Positions 46,649 through 58,400 of a stretch of DNA of 64,000 bases are shown here, one piece after another (the first letter of the stretch is position 1; every line of letters begins with the position of its first letter). This stretch comes from Flavobacterium plurextorum (GTDB lineage: Bacteria > Bacteroidota > Bacteroidia > Flavobacteriales > Flavobacteriaceae), in contig NZ_MUHD01000003.1 of assembly GCF_002217395.1 (NCBI RefSeq), positions 114,060 through 178,059 of the forward strand, written 5' to 3'. Under the pieces are notes generated by a model. That model was not told the origin of the DNA. It saw only the letters and a program-made list of their open reading frames with translations, and did no database searches. A program made the position numbers and the translations under genes.

Positions 46649-46830
46649 TTTAAACACATAGAAACATAGATTGTATACCTAAAAAGAATACAAAAAGAAA
46701 CCCATTTCTTTCACATAGATATGCTTTATGTATTTTAATTAAGTGAAACGCCTTTTTTAAGAAGCAAAAGTAAATCCCGAAAGCTATGGGGACTATGTGT
46801 TAAAATTAATTACACTCAACGAGTTAATTT
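46649..46830. repeat. Family A palindromic intergenic repeat, copy 7
   Basis: TTTAAACACATAGAAACATAG at the left and GGGACTATGTGTTAAAA at the right, with GAAACCCATTTCTTTCACATAGA and AAGTGAAACGCC inside. The right flank is ATTACACTCAACGAGTTAAT. It sits between the epimerase and sialidase genes, in the middle of the operon. Confidence 0.75.
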
Positions 46831-46910
46831 AAATATATTAGCAACAACTATTCGAATTTGATTAAGTGTTTCTGAAACATAAAATTCAAAAATCTATTTT
46901 TATTCTAATT

Positions 46911-48053
46911 ATGAAAAAATATTTCACACTACTATTATTAACTTCTGCGACAATGATTTATGCACAGAAGGAAACTTATAAAATCGCAGATGGCGTAATT
47001 ACTAGTCAGGATTTATTTAATAAATCGATGGTTAAAGATGTTTCCTGTTTTAGGATTCCGTCTATAGTAACGGCTCCAAATGGCGATTTGATTGCTGCTA
47101 TCGATGAACGTGTTCCTTCGTGCGGTGATTTAAAATGGAGCAAAGACATTAATATTGTTATTCGCAGAAGCGCTGATAATGGAAAAACATGGTCAGAGAT
47201 TGAAAAGGTAGCCGATTTTCCTTTTGGGCAATCTGCGTCAGATCCTTCGATGATTGTTGACAAACAAACTAATGAAATCTTTTTGTTCTATAATTTTATG
47301 GACTTGGATAAGGAAAAAGATGTTTATTATTTGCATGTTGTAAAAAGCAGTGACAATGGTAAAACTTGGAGTAAAGCTCAAGATATTACGAGCCAAATTG
47401 CGAAACCGGAATGGCATAAAGATTTTAAGTTTATAACTTCTGGACGCGGAATACAAACAAAAAACGGAAAGTTGTTGCATACTTTAGTAAATTTAACGAG
47501 CGGCTTGTATATTTTTGGAAGTAATGATCATGGAAAAACATGGTTCTTTATTGACACACCTATAAAACCTGCGGACGAATCAAAAATTATTGAATTGGCT
47601 GACGGAAGCTGGATGGTTAATGCAAGGGTAAACAAAGGCGGAATGCGATATGTACATACTTCTACTGATGAGGGAAAAACTTGGAGCACTAAACCAGAAC
47701 CTAAATTGATAGATCCAGGCTGTAATGCTGAAATTATTCGATACACAGCTAAAGCTGATGGTTATGATAAGAATAGAATTCTGTTTTCGAATGCTAAAAT
47801 GGAAAAGGATAGAATGAATCTAACAGTTCGTATTAGTTATGATGAAGGAAAAACATGGACGGAAGGAAAAACTATATATGGCGGCGGATCGGCTTATTCG
47901 TCTCTTACAATACTTGAGAATGGAGATATTGGAGTGTTTTTTGAAAAAGACGACTATACTCAAAATACTTTCGTAAGCTTTTCATTAAAATGGCTTACAG
48001 ACGGGAAGGACAATTATAAGAAACCTTCTCAAAAAGGAAAATCAAAGAAATAA
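46911..48053 (+). CDS. nanH: Exo-alpha-sialidase, GH33
   Basis: 380 residues from ATG 46911 (a GTG 15 codons upstream is open but lacks signal-peptide logic). The signal peptide ends at IYAQ (residue 19). FRIP is at 47-50 with the arginine of the carboxylate triad. Five Asp boxes follow (SADNGKTW, SSDNGKTW, SNDHGKTW, STDEGKTW, SYDEGKTW). It has only the catalytic propeller, without the extra N-terminal binding domain that many Bacteroides sialidases carry. It releases terminal sialic acid outside the cytoplasm. Confidence 0.95.
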   Translation: MKKYFTLLLLTSATMIYAQKETYKIADGVITSQDLFNKSMVKDVSCFRIPSIVTAPNGDLIAAIDERVPSCGDLKWSKDINIVIRRSADNGKTWSEIEKVADFPFGQSASDPSMIVDKQTNEIFLFYNFMDLDKEKDVYYLHVVKSSDNGKTWSKAQDITSQIAKPEWHKDFKFITSGRGIQTKNGKLLHTLVNLTSGLYIFGSNDHGKTWFFIDTPIKPADESKIIELADGSWMVNARVNKGGMRYVHTSTDEGKTWSTKPEPKLIDPGCNAEIIRYTAKADGYDKNRILFSNAKMEKDRMNLTVRISYDEGKTWTEGKTIYGGGSAYSSLTILENGDIGVFFEKDDYTQNTFVSFSLKWLTDGKDNYKKPSQKGKSKK

Positions 48054-48117
48054 AAAACGGCTTAAACCAATGTAGATTCAAAGTTTACTGGATAGTTTAA
48101 TTTACATAACAAAAACA

Positions 48118-49257
48118 ATGAAACAAGCTATTGTCAATGCTATTGTGCATACAGGTGATGAGATAATTGATAACGGAGTGATTATCGTAGAAAATGGAGC
48201 TGTTCTTTCGGTTCAAAAAGAGGTTCCAAATGATCTACCTCAACTCGATTTAAAAGGAAAGCATATAGCAGCAGGATTTATAGATATTCAGATAAATGGA
48301 GGTGAAAAACTTTATTTTAGCCAGACGCCTACTGAAGAAACGATTCAGGATATTTATGATTCAAGTTTAAAATATGGTACAACTCATGTTTTACCTTGTT
48401 TAATTTCATCGTCTAATGAAACAATTCTGCAAGGAATTGAAGCGACTAAAAATTACATCCAAAAACACAATAATGGTGTAATTGGAATGCATTTAGAAGG
48501 TCCGTTCTTAAATCCTTTAAAACGAGGCGCTCACAGTATCGATCAGGTTCGCAAACCAACAAATAGTGAACTTGAAGAAATTATTAGATACGGAAAAGAT
48601 GTGATAAAAGTAATTACAATCGCACCTGAATGTTTTACTGACGAGCAATTAAATATGCTTTTAGAAAGCGGTATTACAATTTCGGCAGGACATTCTACAA
48701 TAGGTTATAAAGAGGCACAGCATTATTTTTCAAAAGGCATAAACCTTGTAACACATTTGTTTAATGCTATGACTCAATTTGGTCATCGTGAACCAGGATT
48801 AGTTGGTGCTGTTTTTGAAAATGAAAATGTTTATGCTCCCGTAATTTTAGATGGAGCACATTGTGATTATGCAGCCGCAAGGTTGGCTTATAAACTAAAA
48901 CAAGACAAATTCTTTTTGATCAGTGATGCCACATTTTTAGGGCGAAAAGTAGAAAGTTTTAAATGGGATAATTTTGATGCTCATCTTGTAAATGGCTTTT
49001 ATAGAAATGACGAAGGCAATTTGGCTGGAGCCACAATCTCTATGTTAGAAGCGGTTCAAAATGCTTATAATCATTTGAATGTTTCTGCAGATGAAGCGGT
49101 AAAAATGGGAACAACACGTGTTGCAAATGCGATTGGTTTAGGAGAGAAATTTGGAAAAATAAAAACAGGTTTTCCTGCAAGTTTTGTTCAATTCAATGCT
49201 GATTTATCACATATCGAAACGCTTCATTTTTCTAAAACCTCAACAGCAGTTTTATAA
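48118..49257 (+). CDS. nagA: N-acetylglucosamine-6-phosphate deacetylase
   Basis: 379 residues, cytosolic amidohydrolase. GFIDIQINGGEKL, the metal-binding MHLEGPFLN, GHSTIGY, THLFNAM and SDATF are the family signature set. It makes GlcN-6-P and acetate from GlcNAc-6-P, linking the sialate pathway to glycolysis via NagB, which is not in this window. It overlaps nothing. The EamA gene begins one base after its stop. Confidence 0.92.
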   Translation: MKQAIVNAIVHTGDEIIDNGVIIVENGAVLSVQKEVPNDLPQLDLKGKHIAAGFIDIQINGGEKLYFSQTPTEETIQDIYDSSLKYGTTHVLPCLISSSNETILQGIEATKNYIQKHNNGVIGMHLEGPFLNPLKRGAHSIDQVRKPTNSELEEIIRYGKDVIKVITIAPECFTDEQLNMLLESGITISAGHSTIGYKEAQHYFSKGINLVTHLFNAMTQFGHREPGLVGAVFENENVYAPVILDGAHCDYAAARLAYKLKQDKFFLISDATFLGRKVESFKWDNFDAHLVNGFYRNDEGNLAGATISMLEAVQNAYNHLNVSADEAVKMGTTRVANAIGLGEKFGKIKTGFPASFVQFNADLSHIETLHFSKTSTAVL

Positions 49258-49258
49258 A

Positions 49259-50176
49259 ATGATTAAAGAAAAGCTGCTTCCGATTACTGCCAAAATCAAA
49301 GAATTTAAAATCATTTTTGCTGGAATATTATTTGCCTTTTTATGGGCATCAGCATCGACTGCTACCAAAATAGGTCTTCATGCTGCGCAGCCTTTTGTGA
49401 TTTCTATTTTTAGGTTTGTAATAGCCGGAAGCATTATGCTTTTAATTTCTCATATTTTAATGGCAAAACGACTGCCTCAAAAAAAAGAGTGGATTCAAAT
49501 TAGTATTTACGGTTTGTTTAATATTACTTTTTATTTAGGCTTATATGTTGTTGCTATGCAAAAAGTATCTGCCGGTTTAGGGAGTTTGGCTGTTGCGACT
49601 AATCCTGTTTTTATTGTTTTGATCTCGGCGATTTGGTTATCTCATAAAATTAAAATTAAAAACATAATTAGTCTGTTTCTTTGTTTTATTGGTGTGTTTT
49701 TAGCGGCATATCCTTTATTGCAAAGCAGTTTTGCAACTCCCGGCGGCATACTTATTTTGGTTGCAAGCATGATCGCCTATTCGTTAGGCACTATTTATTA
49801 TTCTAAACAAAACTGGAACGGATTACACATTCTTACCATAAATGGGTGGCAAACCATTATTGGGGCTGTGTTTCTGATTCCAGTATTATGGATTACCTAT
49901 CAATCTGATCAAAATGTTTTTAACAGTGATTTCTGGTTTTCGACCTCGTGGCTTGCCATTGCTGTTTCTATCGGAGCAGTTCAGTTTTGGTTGTATTTAT
50001 TAAAGATTAATCCAATAAAAGCCTCTTATTGGCTTTTTCTATGTCCAATTTTTGGGTTTTTAATTGCCTATTTTATGGTAAATGAACCGCTTACTTTGTA
50101 TACCCTTTTTGGTGTAATCTTTGTAATAATAGGATTGTATACCAGTCTTTCTATCGACAGAAAGAAAAACACCTAA
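49259..50176 (+). CDS. EamA/DMT family transporter
   Basis: 305 residues from ATG 49259, one base after the nagA stop. A TTG inside nagA (49184) is open but less likely. Ten predicted helices form two EamA repeats, the first beginning FAFLWASASTATKIGL. Substrates of this group range from amino acids and nucleobases to sugars and cannot be read here. Tight coupling to nagA suggests a role in amino-sugar metabolism, but that is inference. A terminator follows. Confidence 0.88.
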   Translation: MIKEKLLPITAKIKEFKIIFAGILFAFLWASASTATKIGLHAAQPFVISIFRFVIAGSIMLLISHILMAKRLPQKKEWIQISIYGLFNITFYLGLYVVAMQKVSAGLGSLAVATNPVFIVLISAIWLSHKIKIKNIISLFLCFIGVFLAAYPLLQSSFATPGGILILVASMIAYSLGTIYYSKQNWNGLHILTINGWQTIIGAVFLIPVLWITYQSDQNVFNSDFWFSTSWLAIAVSIGAVQFWLYLLKINPIKASYWLFLCPIFGFLIAYFMVNEPLTLYTLFGVIFVIIGLYTSLSIDRKKNT

Positions 50177-50214
50177 GAAAACTACAATTAAATTGATTTT
50201 TTGAAGAAGAGAAA

Positions 50215-50253
50215 AGCCTTTTTAGCTACAACTTTAAAGGCTTTCTTTTTTAT
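50215..50253 (+). terminator. Intrinsic terminator after EamA gene
   Basis: AAAGCCTTT (50215-50223) pairs with AAAGGCTTT (50238-50246), followed by a T run. It ends the long sialate operon. Confidence 0.8.
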
Positions 50254-50283
50254 ATATTGTCAATACAATTGATTTTATTCCAT

Positions 50284-50310
50284 AAAAAAAGCCCGACGCA
50301 AATCGGGCTT
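50284..50310 (-). terminator. Intrinsic terminator of sulfatase gene
   Basis: AAGCCCGA (50289-50296) pairs with TCGGGCTT (50303-50310) across a 6-nt loop. The preceding run of A on the plus strand is a U run on the minus transcript. It faces the EamA terminator. Confidence 0.85.
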
Positions 50311-50336
50311 AATGGTATAAAGTAAGATAGAATTAT

Positions 50337-51956
50337 TTAGTTTTTTGGATCGACACTCAAAGCCGGCATCGACAACTGCTTGCTATTTAGTAACTGTTTA
50401 GCCTGCTCAATGGTTCTGTATCTGCCAATTTCCATAGGTCCTCCATAAGAACCACTTTGTTGTGGTCTTGGCGGTACTGCTGCATAAGTCTTCATCAGTT
50501 CAAGAATAACTTGATCAAAAATTACCATTGTCCAAGTCTTTTCTGTAAAGCTGTTCATGAAAAGATCATAGCGTTCTTGTGGATCCTGCCATAAATCATA
50601 TACAGCGGGAACAGTTGCTACATAAGTTTGATCACCTCTCCAACCCAATTGCTGTCCTGGTGTATCACTTCCTGCCTGCGCACCATTATCACCACGTGTA
50701 TTAAATACTGCCTTCCATTTTCCTATACGTGCGGCTCCAGGAGATAGCTCATTTTCTGTAAAATAAAACCATCTGTCACGAAGTGGTTTTCCTTTTTTGA
50801 ATAATACATTCGACATATCATAACTGTCAAAAACCATTGGTTTACCTTCTCTATCATTTTTAGGCAGTTCAACTCCTGCAAGACTTGCAAAAGTTGCCAT
50901 CAAATCTAAACCTCCCACGATATCATGACTTTGGCTTCCTGCTTCAATTTGACCCGGCCACCAAGCAATAGCTGGAACTCGGCTTCCTCCTTCTCTATCT
51001 GTTCCTTTTGATCCTCTAAATGGCGTATATCCAGAATCAGGGTGAACGTCTTGCCATGCTCCGTTATCAACTGTATAAATTACAATAGTATTATCTGCAA
51101 TTCCAAGCTGACGAATTTTATCCATAATTCGTCCAACGTTATAATCCATTTCTACAACTGCATCACCATATTTGCTTTTAGCTGGCGATTTTCCTTTAAA
51201 TTGTTTTGAAGGTAAATTTGGCTGGTGATTTTTGGCAAAATTGATACACATAAAAAATGGATCTTTTGATTTTCCATATTCATCAAGCTGTTTTAGATTA
51301 TTATCTACCATATTAATATCTAATTCGGCAATATTTTCTTCTGTTACAGGACCTGTATCACGTGCTGGTTTTCCTGCTTCTCCTTCAAGAATACCTTTAG
51401 TCGCTTTTTTAATGAAATCAGATATTTCTGGTGCCATATCAGGATTCCATGAAGGAAAACAATAGGTATACGCATTTAAGTGATATAGTACCACATTTTG
51501 CATTTTATCAAATCCATGTGCAATTGGCATCGCATAATCTGCTTCACCCAAATGCCATTTTCCAGAAAAGTAAGTTTTATAATTTGCCTTTTTCAAAATA
51601 GATGCCAATGTCCATTCAGCAGCAGGAAGTCCGCCTCCTTCACCTTGAAAAGCAACAGTCGTCATACCGCTTCGGTTTGGAATTCTGCCCGTAATCATGG
51701 CCGCTCTTCCCGGAGTACAACTTGGCTGTCCGTAAAACGACCAAAACTGCATACCTTCTTTAGCCATTCTGTCCAAATTTGGAGTCGGCATTCCGCGGCC
51801 GACACCACCGCCATAAACTCCTAAATCTCCCCAGCCTGTATCATCAGAAATTACCATAATGATATTTGGCTTCTTTTTAGTTTGTGCATTAATTACTCCT
51901 ATCGAAGCTATGCTGAACAAACACGCAAAAAATATTCGTAAGGCATTTTTTTTCAT
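50337..51956 (-). CDS. Secreted type I sulfatase (arylsulfatase family)
   Basis: 539 residues with a signal peptide ending at VINAQ. KPNIIMVISDDTGWGDLG near the start holds the metal-binding aspartates. PSCTPGRAAMITGR carries C80, the Cys to be converted to formylglycine (CTPGR form). GKWHLGE follows. In a host-glycan locus 6-O-sulfated GlcNAc or Gal is a reasonable substrate, but the subfamily cannot be told by eye. The family needs an anaerobic-type or other formylglycine-forming enzyme, none of which is in the window. Confidence 0.93.
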   Translation of the reverse strand: MKKNALRIFFACLFSIASIGVINAQTKKKPNIIMVISDDTGWGDLGVYGGGVGRGMPTPNLDRMAKEGMQFWSFYGQPSCTPGRAAMITGRIPNRSGMTTVAFQGEGGGLPAAEWTLASILKKANYKTYFSGKWHLGEADYAMPIAHGFDKMQNVVLYHLNAYTYCFPSWNPDMAPEISDFIKKATKGILEGEAGKPARDTGPVTEENIAELDINMVDNNLKQLDEYGKSKDPFFMCINFAKNHQPNLPSKQFKGKSPAKSKYGDAVVEMDYNVGRIMDKIRQLGIADNTIVIYTVDNGAWQDVHPDSGYTPFRGSKGTDREGGSRVPAIAWWPGQIEAGSQSHDIVGGLDLMATFASLAGVELPKNDREGKPMVFDSYDMSNVLFKKGKPLRDRWFYFTENELSPGAARIGKWKAVFNTRGDNGAQAGSDTPGQQLGWRGDQTYVATVPAVYDLWQDPQERYDLFMNSFTEKTWTMVIFDQVILELMKTYAAVPPRPQQSGSYGGPMEIGRYRTIEQAKQLLNSKQLSMPALSVDPKN

Positions 51957-52496
51957 AGTTTAAAATTTTAAGGATTAGAATTTATAAATGAAATTGTATG
52001 GAAGTACTTTTTAATTGTCTGCTGAAGATTATCAGCTTAAGATTGATTCTCAAATTTAAATAATATTAAGAGCGTTCATAAGGAAATACTTCACAACAAC
52101 GTTTCAAATTATAATATGCAACCAGTTTCTTAATTCAAGAAAAAAACTTTAATCAAATATTTACGACAAATCGATTGATAAAGCAGCTTTATATCTAACT
52201 CTAAAAACACAAAATACCAAATATCACAATATCAACACGTTACAAAACACAAAATTGTATTAATCGTAAGTATTTACACTCAAAATAATCTTTTATAAAA
52301 CTTAAATGATTCTGTTTTCTTGTTGCAAATTCTAACTTGCAACATATAAAAAAGCCTCTTAAAGCTAACTTTTCATAAATTTGAGTACCCTCTGTTTACA
52401 AATACCAATCATTCCTTTTCGAAACTAACGAACAGCATAAATTTTAATTTAATGTGGTTATAAATTGTTCGTATCCACTTTGCAATCTCGAAGCCT
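51957..52496. other. Divergent intergenic region before the giant adhesin gene
   Basis: 540 bp of AT-rich DNA without a gene. Promoters for the sulfatase (minus) and adhesin (plus) must be here. TAAATTTG at 52377-52384 fits the -7 consensus, but no TTG stands at the proper distance, so I do not call it a promoter. The stretch CCTCTTAAAGC has no clear pairing partner. Confidence 0.4.
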
Positions 52497-55400
52497 ATGG
52501 GACAATCTTTACAAACTAAGAAGTATTTCAAAAAACTCATTTTGGCATTATTTATAGTTCTTTCTCACACTATAAATTCATACGCTCAAAACTGTACCGT
52601 TAACGCTGGAGTTTTAAATGTCACAATTTGTGAAACTGATGCATTAGTTTTAGAAGGAAGCACACCTTCACCAATTATAGGTACTGTTATGTGGTCTCAA
52701 ATTTCAGGCCCTGCGGTTGTTATAAACTCTCCAGAAAATACGAGTACTACTGTATCTGGTTATACAGGAGGAAATACTTATGTTTTTAGATACAGCGCAG
52801 TCTGCGGAGATGGTATCTCAACCTATCAAGATAAGGTCGTTAATGTTGCTCCTATCACTCGAGCACAAGCTGGCGGAGACGTAGCAAGCTGCCCTAACAG
52901 TGCAGGAACATTAACTATTACGGCAAACACACCTCAGAATACAGGAGAAAATGGTTACTGGGAAATTGTAGGCAATAATAATGCAGGTGTTGTAATCAAT
53001 TTTCCCGATTTACCTACTTCGACCATAAATCTGCCTGCAACAAGCTGCGGGGTAACTACCTTACAATGGGTCATTGAAGGTCCAGAACTTGCTCCTGGAA
53101 TTCGTTGCAGAACTACCTCACAAATTACCGTAACCAACTATGGCGGTGTTAAGCCTATTTCGGCAGGACCAGACCAAACATTAAGCAATTGTTATACTAC
53201 TACTCAAAGTACCAATTTAAGTGGTACATATGGCGGATGCGGATTAAATGGACAAGGCGGATTATGGACATTCGTAAGCGGCCCAAATACACCAACAATC
53301 AGCAGCCCCACATCAAATACTACTCAAATTTCTAATCTAACTGAAGGTACTTATACTTTTAGATGGACAGTAACAGGACCTTGTGCTTCTGGAAATGATT
53401 TAGTTTCAATTATTGTACCACCGGCAACCCAAGATGTAACAACATTACCAGGCGGCGATGAAAATATATTCTTTTGTGACAATACTATCACTCAGGTTAC
53501 CCTGATTGCACAAACCCCTTTGTATGCAGGCGAAACGGTACAATGGACACAAATTGCAGGCGGTCCTGGTGCTGTAATTGTTTCACCAACAAATCCAACT
53601 ACATTAGTTACAGGTATTTCTGATTCGGGAGATCCTTATAAGTTTAGATATACTCTTACCAATGCTAATACCGGTTGTGTTTTTACTAAAGATTATAATG
53701 TTCAGTATAATGGTGCCACAAGAACTATTGTTGCGAACAATGGCAGGGATATCGTAGGAAGCTGTAATGCAACTGTTTTTACAATTCCGCTTACCGTAAC
53801 TGGTACAGGAGTAAATCAATATAGAATTACGCATGGACCTGATAATTCTCCTTTAGCGCCTTTCCCTACTACACTGCAAAATGTTGGTAATTCACTAACC
53901 TTAACCCTTACGGCTCCGGGAGATTATGTTGTAGAGTTCGTTAGAAGTGAAAATGGCTCACTAAATGTTGGATGCGATTATGGTTTTGATACTTTAAACA
54001 TTCTTGTTTCTGGTGCTCCAATACCTTCTAATGCCGGATCTGATGTAAGTTTACCTTGCGGCGATACCACCACAATGCTTTCTGGTGTTGTGACTGACGA
54101 TGGCTTGCATTTTTGGAGTCAGTTAAATGGTCCAAATGAAGCTATAATTGCAGATGTTTTTGCAACAGACACGCAAGTAAGCGGCCTTATTCCCGGTACC
54201 TATATTTTTCAATATATAACAAAAGGCGGCGGTGCTACCTGCGGATTCTCAGTTTCGACTGTCACTATATATGTCTCTGGAAGTACGTTAAGCAATACCG
54301 ATGCAGGTCCCGATCACGTGGTTTGTACAAAAACTGATGTACCGCTTACAGCGAAACCCGCAGAAAGCGGAGAAATAGGTGGATGGAGTCAAGTCTCTGG
54401 ACCAGATACAATAACATTCTCTAATATACATGATCCTAATGCAATTGCTTCAGGATTTTTGACCTCAAATGCTACTTATGAGTTAAAATGGACGATTTCT
54501 TATCTGCATCCTGGACCAGCTTGTAGTGCCTCCGTTTCTGATAATGTGCTGATATACACTACCAACAATATTGCTCCAACGAGTTCTGACGCTGGACCAG
54601 ATACTTGCTATCCTAATGGAACCAATACTTTTAACTTAAGCGGAAATACACCCGAAGGTTCAGATTTTGGGACATGGACGGTCACTCCTTCTGCAGGAGT
54701 TGTAATCGCTGATGTAAATGATCCTAATACTTTGGTTACAGTTCCTACAGATGGAACTTATACTTTTACCTGGGCAATAGTAAATAAATCAAGAATATGC
54801 ATACCAAGTACGAGCAGTGTAAAAGTAACTATTGCAGGCACACCACCAGCTGCAAATGCTGGTCCTGATCAAGAAATCTGCGGTAGTGTAATAACTATGG
54901 CTGCCACGGTAAGCAGTGGTGCCACTGGAAACTGGACAAGGATATCTGGAGCGGGTAATTATACTATTAGTGATCCCACTGACCCAAATGCTGTTTTTAC
55001 GTTTACATTTAGTGGCTACTATATTTTTAGATGGACTGTAAATGCAAATATTTGCGGTGAAGCTTTTGATGATATCAACTTAACTGTTGGAATTCCACCA
55101 CACGTTGCCGCCGCAGGACCAGATCAAAATGTTTGTAATAATACCAGCGTAACAATGGCTGGAAATGCCTACGACAGTTTTTTTGAAGAAGGTCAATGGT
55201 CTGTGCTAACTGGAGCGCCAAATCAGCCTAATATTGTTGATCCATCTAATCCTAATACGGTTATTAACGGACTTGTAAAAGGAACTTATACTTTTAGATG
55301 GACAATTAATTCAAAAAGCGTGTTTTTATGTCCGCCAACATTTGATGACATGATCGTAACTGTTTCGCCGGCAGCCAATGCAGGTCCTGATAAAACATAT

Positions 55401-58400
55401 TGTGATGTAACCAGTATACAGCTTATAGGAAACGAAAACTCTACTGGAACTTGGACACTTACTACTACTTCCGGAAGTGTTAATGATGTTGTTATTACCC
55501 AATCGCCTCCAAACAGTTATATTGCAAATGCTACAGTAGTTCCTGGAAACACATATGTTTTTACCTATACCATATCTTCTTCTGTCAATCCAGTTTGTCC
55601 TGGATCATCAGATCAAATAAATATAGATGTATTTAACGGTGCAAGTGTTGATCCTAATGCAGGAGCCGATCAAAATCTTTGTATTGCTGATGTTGGAGGT
55701 AAAACCATTTTAGATGGAAACACACCTCCTCCCGATGTTACAAAAGCCCAATGGAAATTTGTTTATCAGCCAACAGGAAGTGTTGCTGTTATTGAAACAC
55801 CGTCAGCACCAAAAAGTAATCTATTAAACTTAACCGTTCCTGGACTTTACATTTTAGAATGGGTTTTTGAAAGTGCATCTTGTCGAACACTTTCTGATAT
55901 AGTTCGTATCGAAATGAATGCCCCGCCTAGTATTGCAGATGCAGGACCAAATGATACTGCAGCTTGTCAAACCACATATAAAACTGCTGCTGTACCGCCT
56001 GCAGTTGGTATTGGAACATGGACTTTTGACACGGTTCCAGCTGGAAGTACAGCTGTAATCGATAACCCAAACAGTCCTACCACAACCTTATCAAATGTTA
56101 CCGTTCTGGGAACTTATATATTAAGATGGACGGTTACAAATGGTTCTTTTACTGATCCTTCATCATGTCAGCCTTCTGTCGATACAGTATCAATAACCTT
56201 TAATGACATACCGCCTTCAAAAGCAGATGCAGGCCCAGATCAAGAATTATGTAATGCTGATTCAGCTACTATGGCGGCAGTTCCTGTAACTTCTGGTATT
56301 GGTACTTGGACTAAGGTGTCGGGACCTGCTGCCAATATTGGTGCTCCAAATGATCCTAATTCTATAATGCTTGGACTGCAGCCCGGAACTTATGAGTTTT
56401 TGTGGACGGTGACAACATTAAATAATAATGGTTGTATTTCTCAAGATTCAGTTATCGTTACGATTTACGACCAGCCTTCAACTGCTGATGCTGGACCAAA
56501 TCAGATAATCCCACAATTTTCTCCCGTAAACATGAACGCTTTACCTCCAACAGTAGGCACAGGAGTATGGACTCAAATATCAGGACCAAGTACTTTAGGT
56601 TTTGTTGACAGCACATCGCCAACAACGGCTGTTAGTGGTACAATTTCTGGTACTTATCAACTTCAATGGACGGTGAGCAACGGAAATTGTGCTGTTTCTT
56701 CTGATGTTATGACCCTTACAATACTTGCTGTTTCAGATCTTGAACTAACAAAATCTGTGTCTCCTACTCACGGAAGTGCGGGAGATGTAGTAACCTTTAC
56801 GATCCAGATTTTTAATAACAATTCACTTGGAGGAACGGTAACCGCAACTGGTGTAGCTGTAAGAGATTATCTTCCTACTGGTTTTACCATAGTGCCGGGA
56901 TCAGCCAATTTATCAGGACAGTATAATGTAGGAGATAATACGTTGACTTGGTACAATCTTACAATTCCTAACGGAGGAAGGCTAAACTTAACATTCAAAG
57001 CTACTATTAATGCCGTTGGAAGTACATTAAATAAAGCTGAAATTGTAGAATCTAATCAATTTGACCCTGACAGTACGCCAAACAATCAAATAGAAACCGA
57101 AGATGATCAGGATAGTGTTTCTGTCTCAATAGACGTTGCCGATTTATCACTTCAAAAAACAGTTTCTCCAACTTCTGTTAGTATAAATGACAATGTAATC
57201 TTTACAATTAGAGCAACTAACAGCGGTCCTAATAACGCCACAGGAGTAACGGTTTCAGACAAACTTCCTCCGGGTTATACGTATGTCAGCGACAATGGTT
57301 CTGGTAAATATAACAGTACTACTGGTATTTGGAATATAGGTAATCTGAACAATGGAAATTCAATCACATTACAGATTACGGCAAAGGTCAATGTTGCAAC
57401 AGCAGCTAATTACAAAAATACGGCAGAAATACAAACTGCACGTCAAGTTGACCCAGACAGTACACCTGGAAATGGTCTTCCTGAAGATGATATGGCAAGT
57501 GCAAATATTACGCTTAAATCAGCAGATTTAGAGCTTACTAAAAGTGTTACACCAACATCTGCAGCGTCAGGTCAACAAGTAGATTTTACTCTTAATGTAA
57601 TCAATAAAGGCCCTGGAAACGCTACAGGAATAGCTGTACAAGATGTTATTCCAGTAGGTTATACATTGATTCCTGGCTCTGTATCAATTGGAGGAACCTA
57701 TCAAGTGGCGACAGCTACGCTTGAATGGAAAAATATAGCATTGGCAAATGGTGCTAATACCAATTTAACTTTTAGTGCATTTGTAAATCCGTTAGGAAGT
57801 TATAAAAATGTAGCTCAAATAACCGCCAGTGATTTACCCGATCCTGACAGTACACCAAATAATGATGACGGTGATCAAAGCGAAGATGATGAAGCTAATG
57901 CTGAAATTATCTATATTGGGCCTTCGGCAGATTTATCATTGGTCAAAAAAGTTGTTGCAGGAAATACTAGTCCAGTAGTAGGAAGTCAGATTTCATTTGA
58001 ACTAATAATACAAAATGACGGACCAAATAGTGCAACTGGAATTGAGGTTAAAGATTTACTTCCAACAGGATATGAATTTGTAAATTATAGTTCCTCTGCT
58101 GGGCTTTATAACAATACTACCGGTATATGGAATGTTGGTACTGTTGATAAAGGAGTTGCAGAATCACTTATTATTGATGCCAAAGTACTGCCAACAGGAG
58201 TTTATAAAAATATTGCTCAAGTAACAGCCAGCAGTCTGCCTGATCCTGATAGTACGCCAAATAACGATGATGGAGATCAAAGCGAAGATGATGAAGCCAA
58301 TGTAATAGTTACTCCTATTCAGCCAACAGCAGATTTATCAATTACTAAATCCGTAAACAGATCATCACCTTTAATAGGCTCCAAAGTTACTTTTGAAATT

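Noticed and set aside
46228..46657. Minus-strand open frames inside the AGE epimerase gene
   Set aside because: They are antisense to a clear enzyme gene with intact catalytic motifs and have no recognisable content.
31..46830. Family A palindromes considered as ordinary rho-independent terminators
   Set aside because: Most are 120-180 bp with conserved ends, interior and flanks and no consistent U run; one sits in the middle of an operon. They are better treated as a repeat family.
49184..49258. Upstream TTG start for the EamA transporter inside nagA
   Set aside because: It would add 25 charged and mixed residues before the first helix. The ATG one base after the nagA stop gives a normal transporter N-terminus.
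52377..52384. TAAATTTG as the adhesin promoter
   Set aside because: No -33 TTG occurs at a suitable distance, and in DNA this AT-rich the 6-base match is expected by chance.
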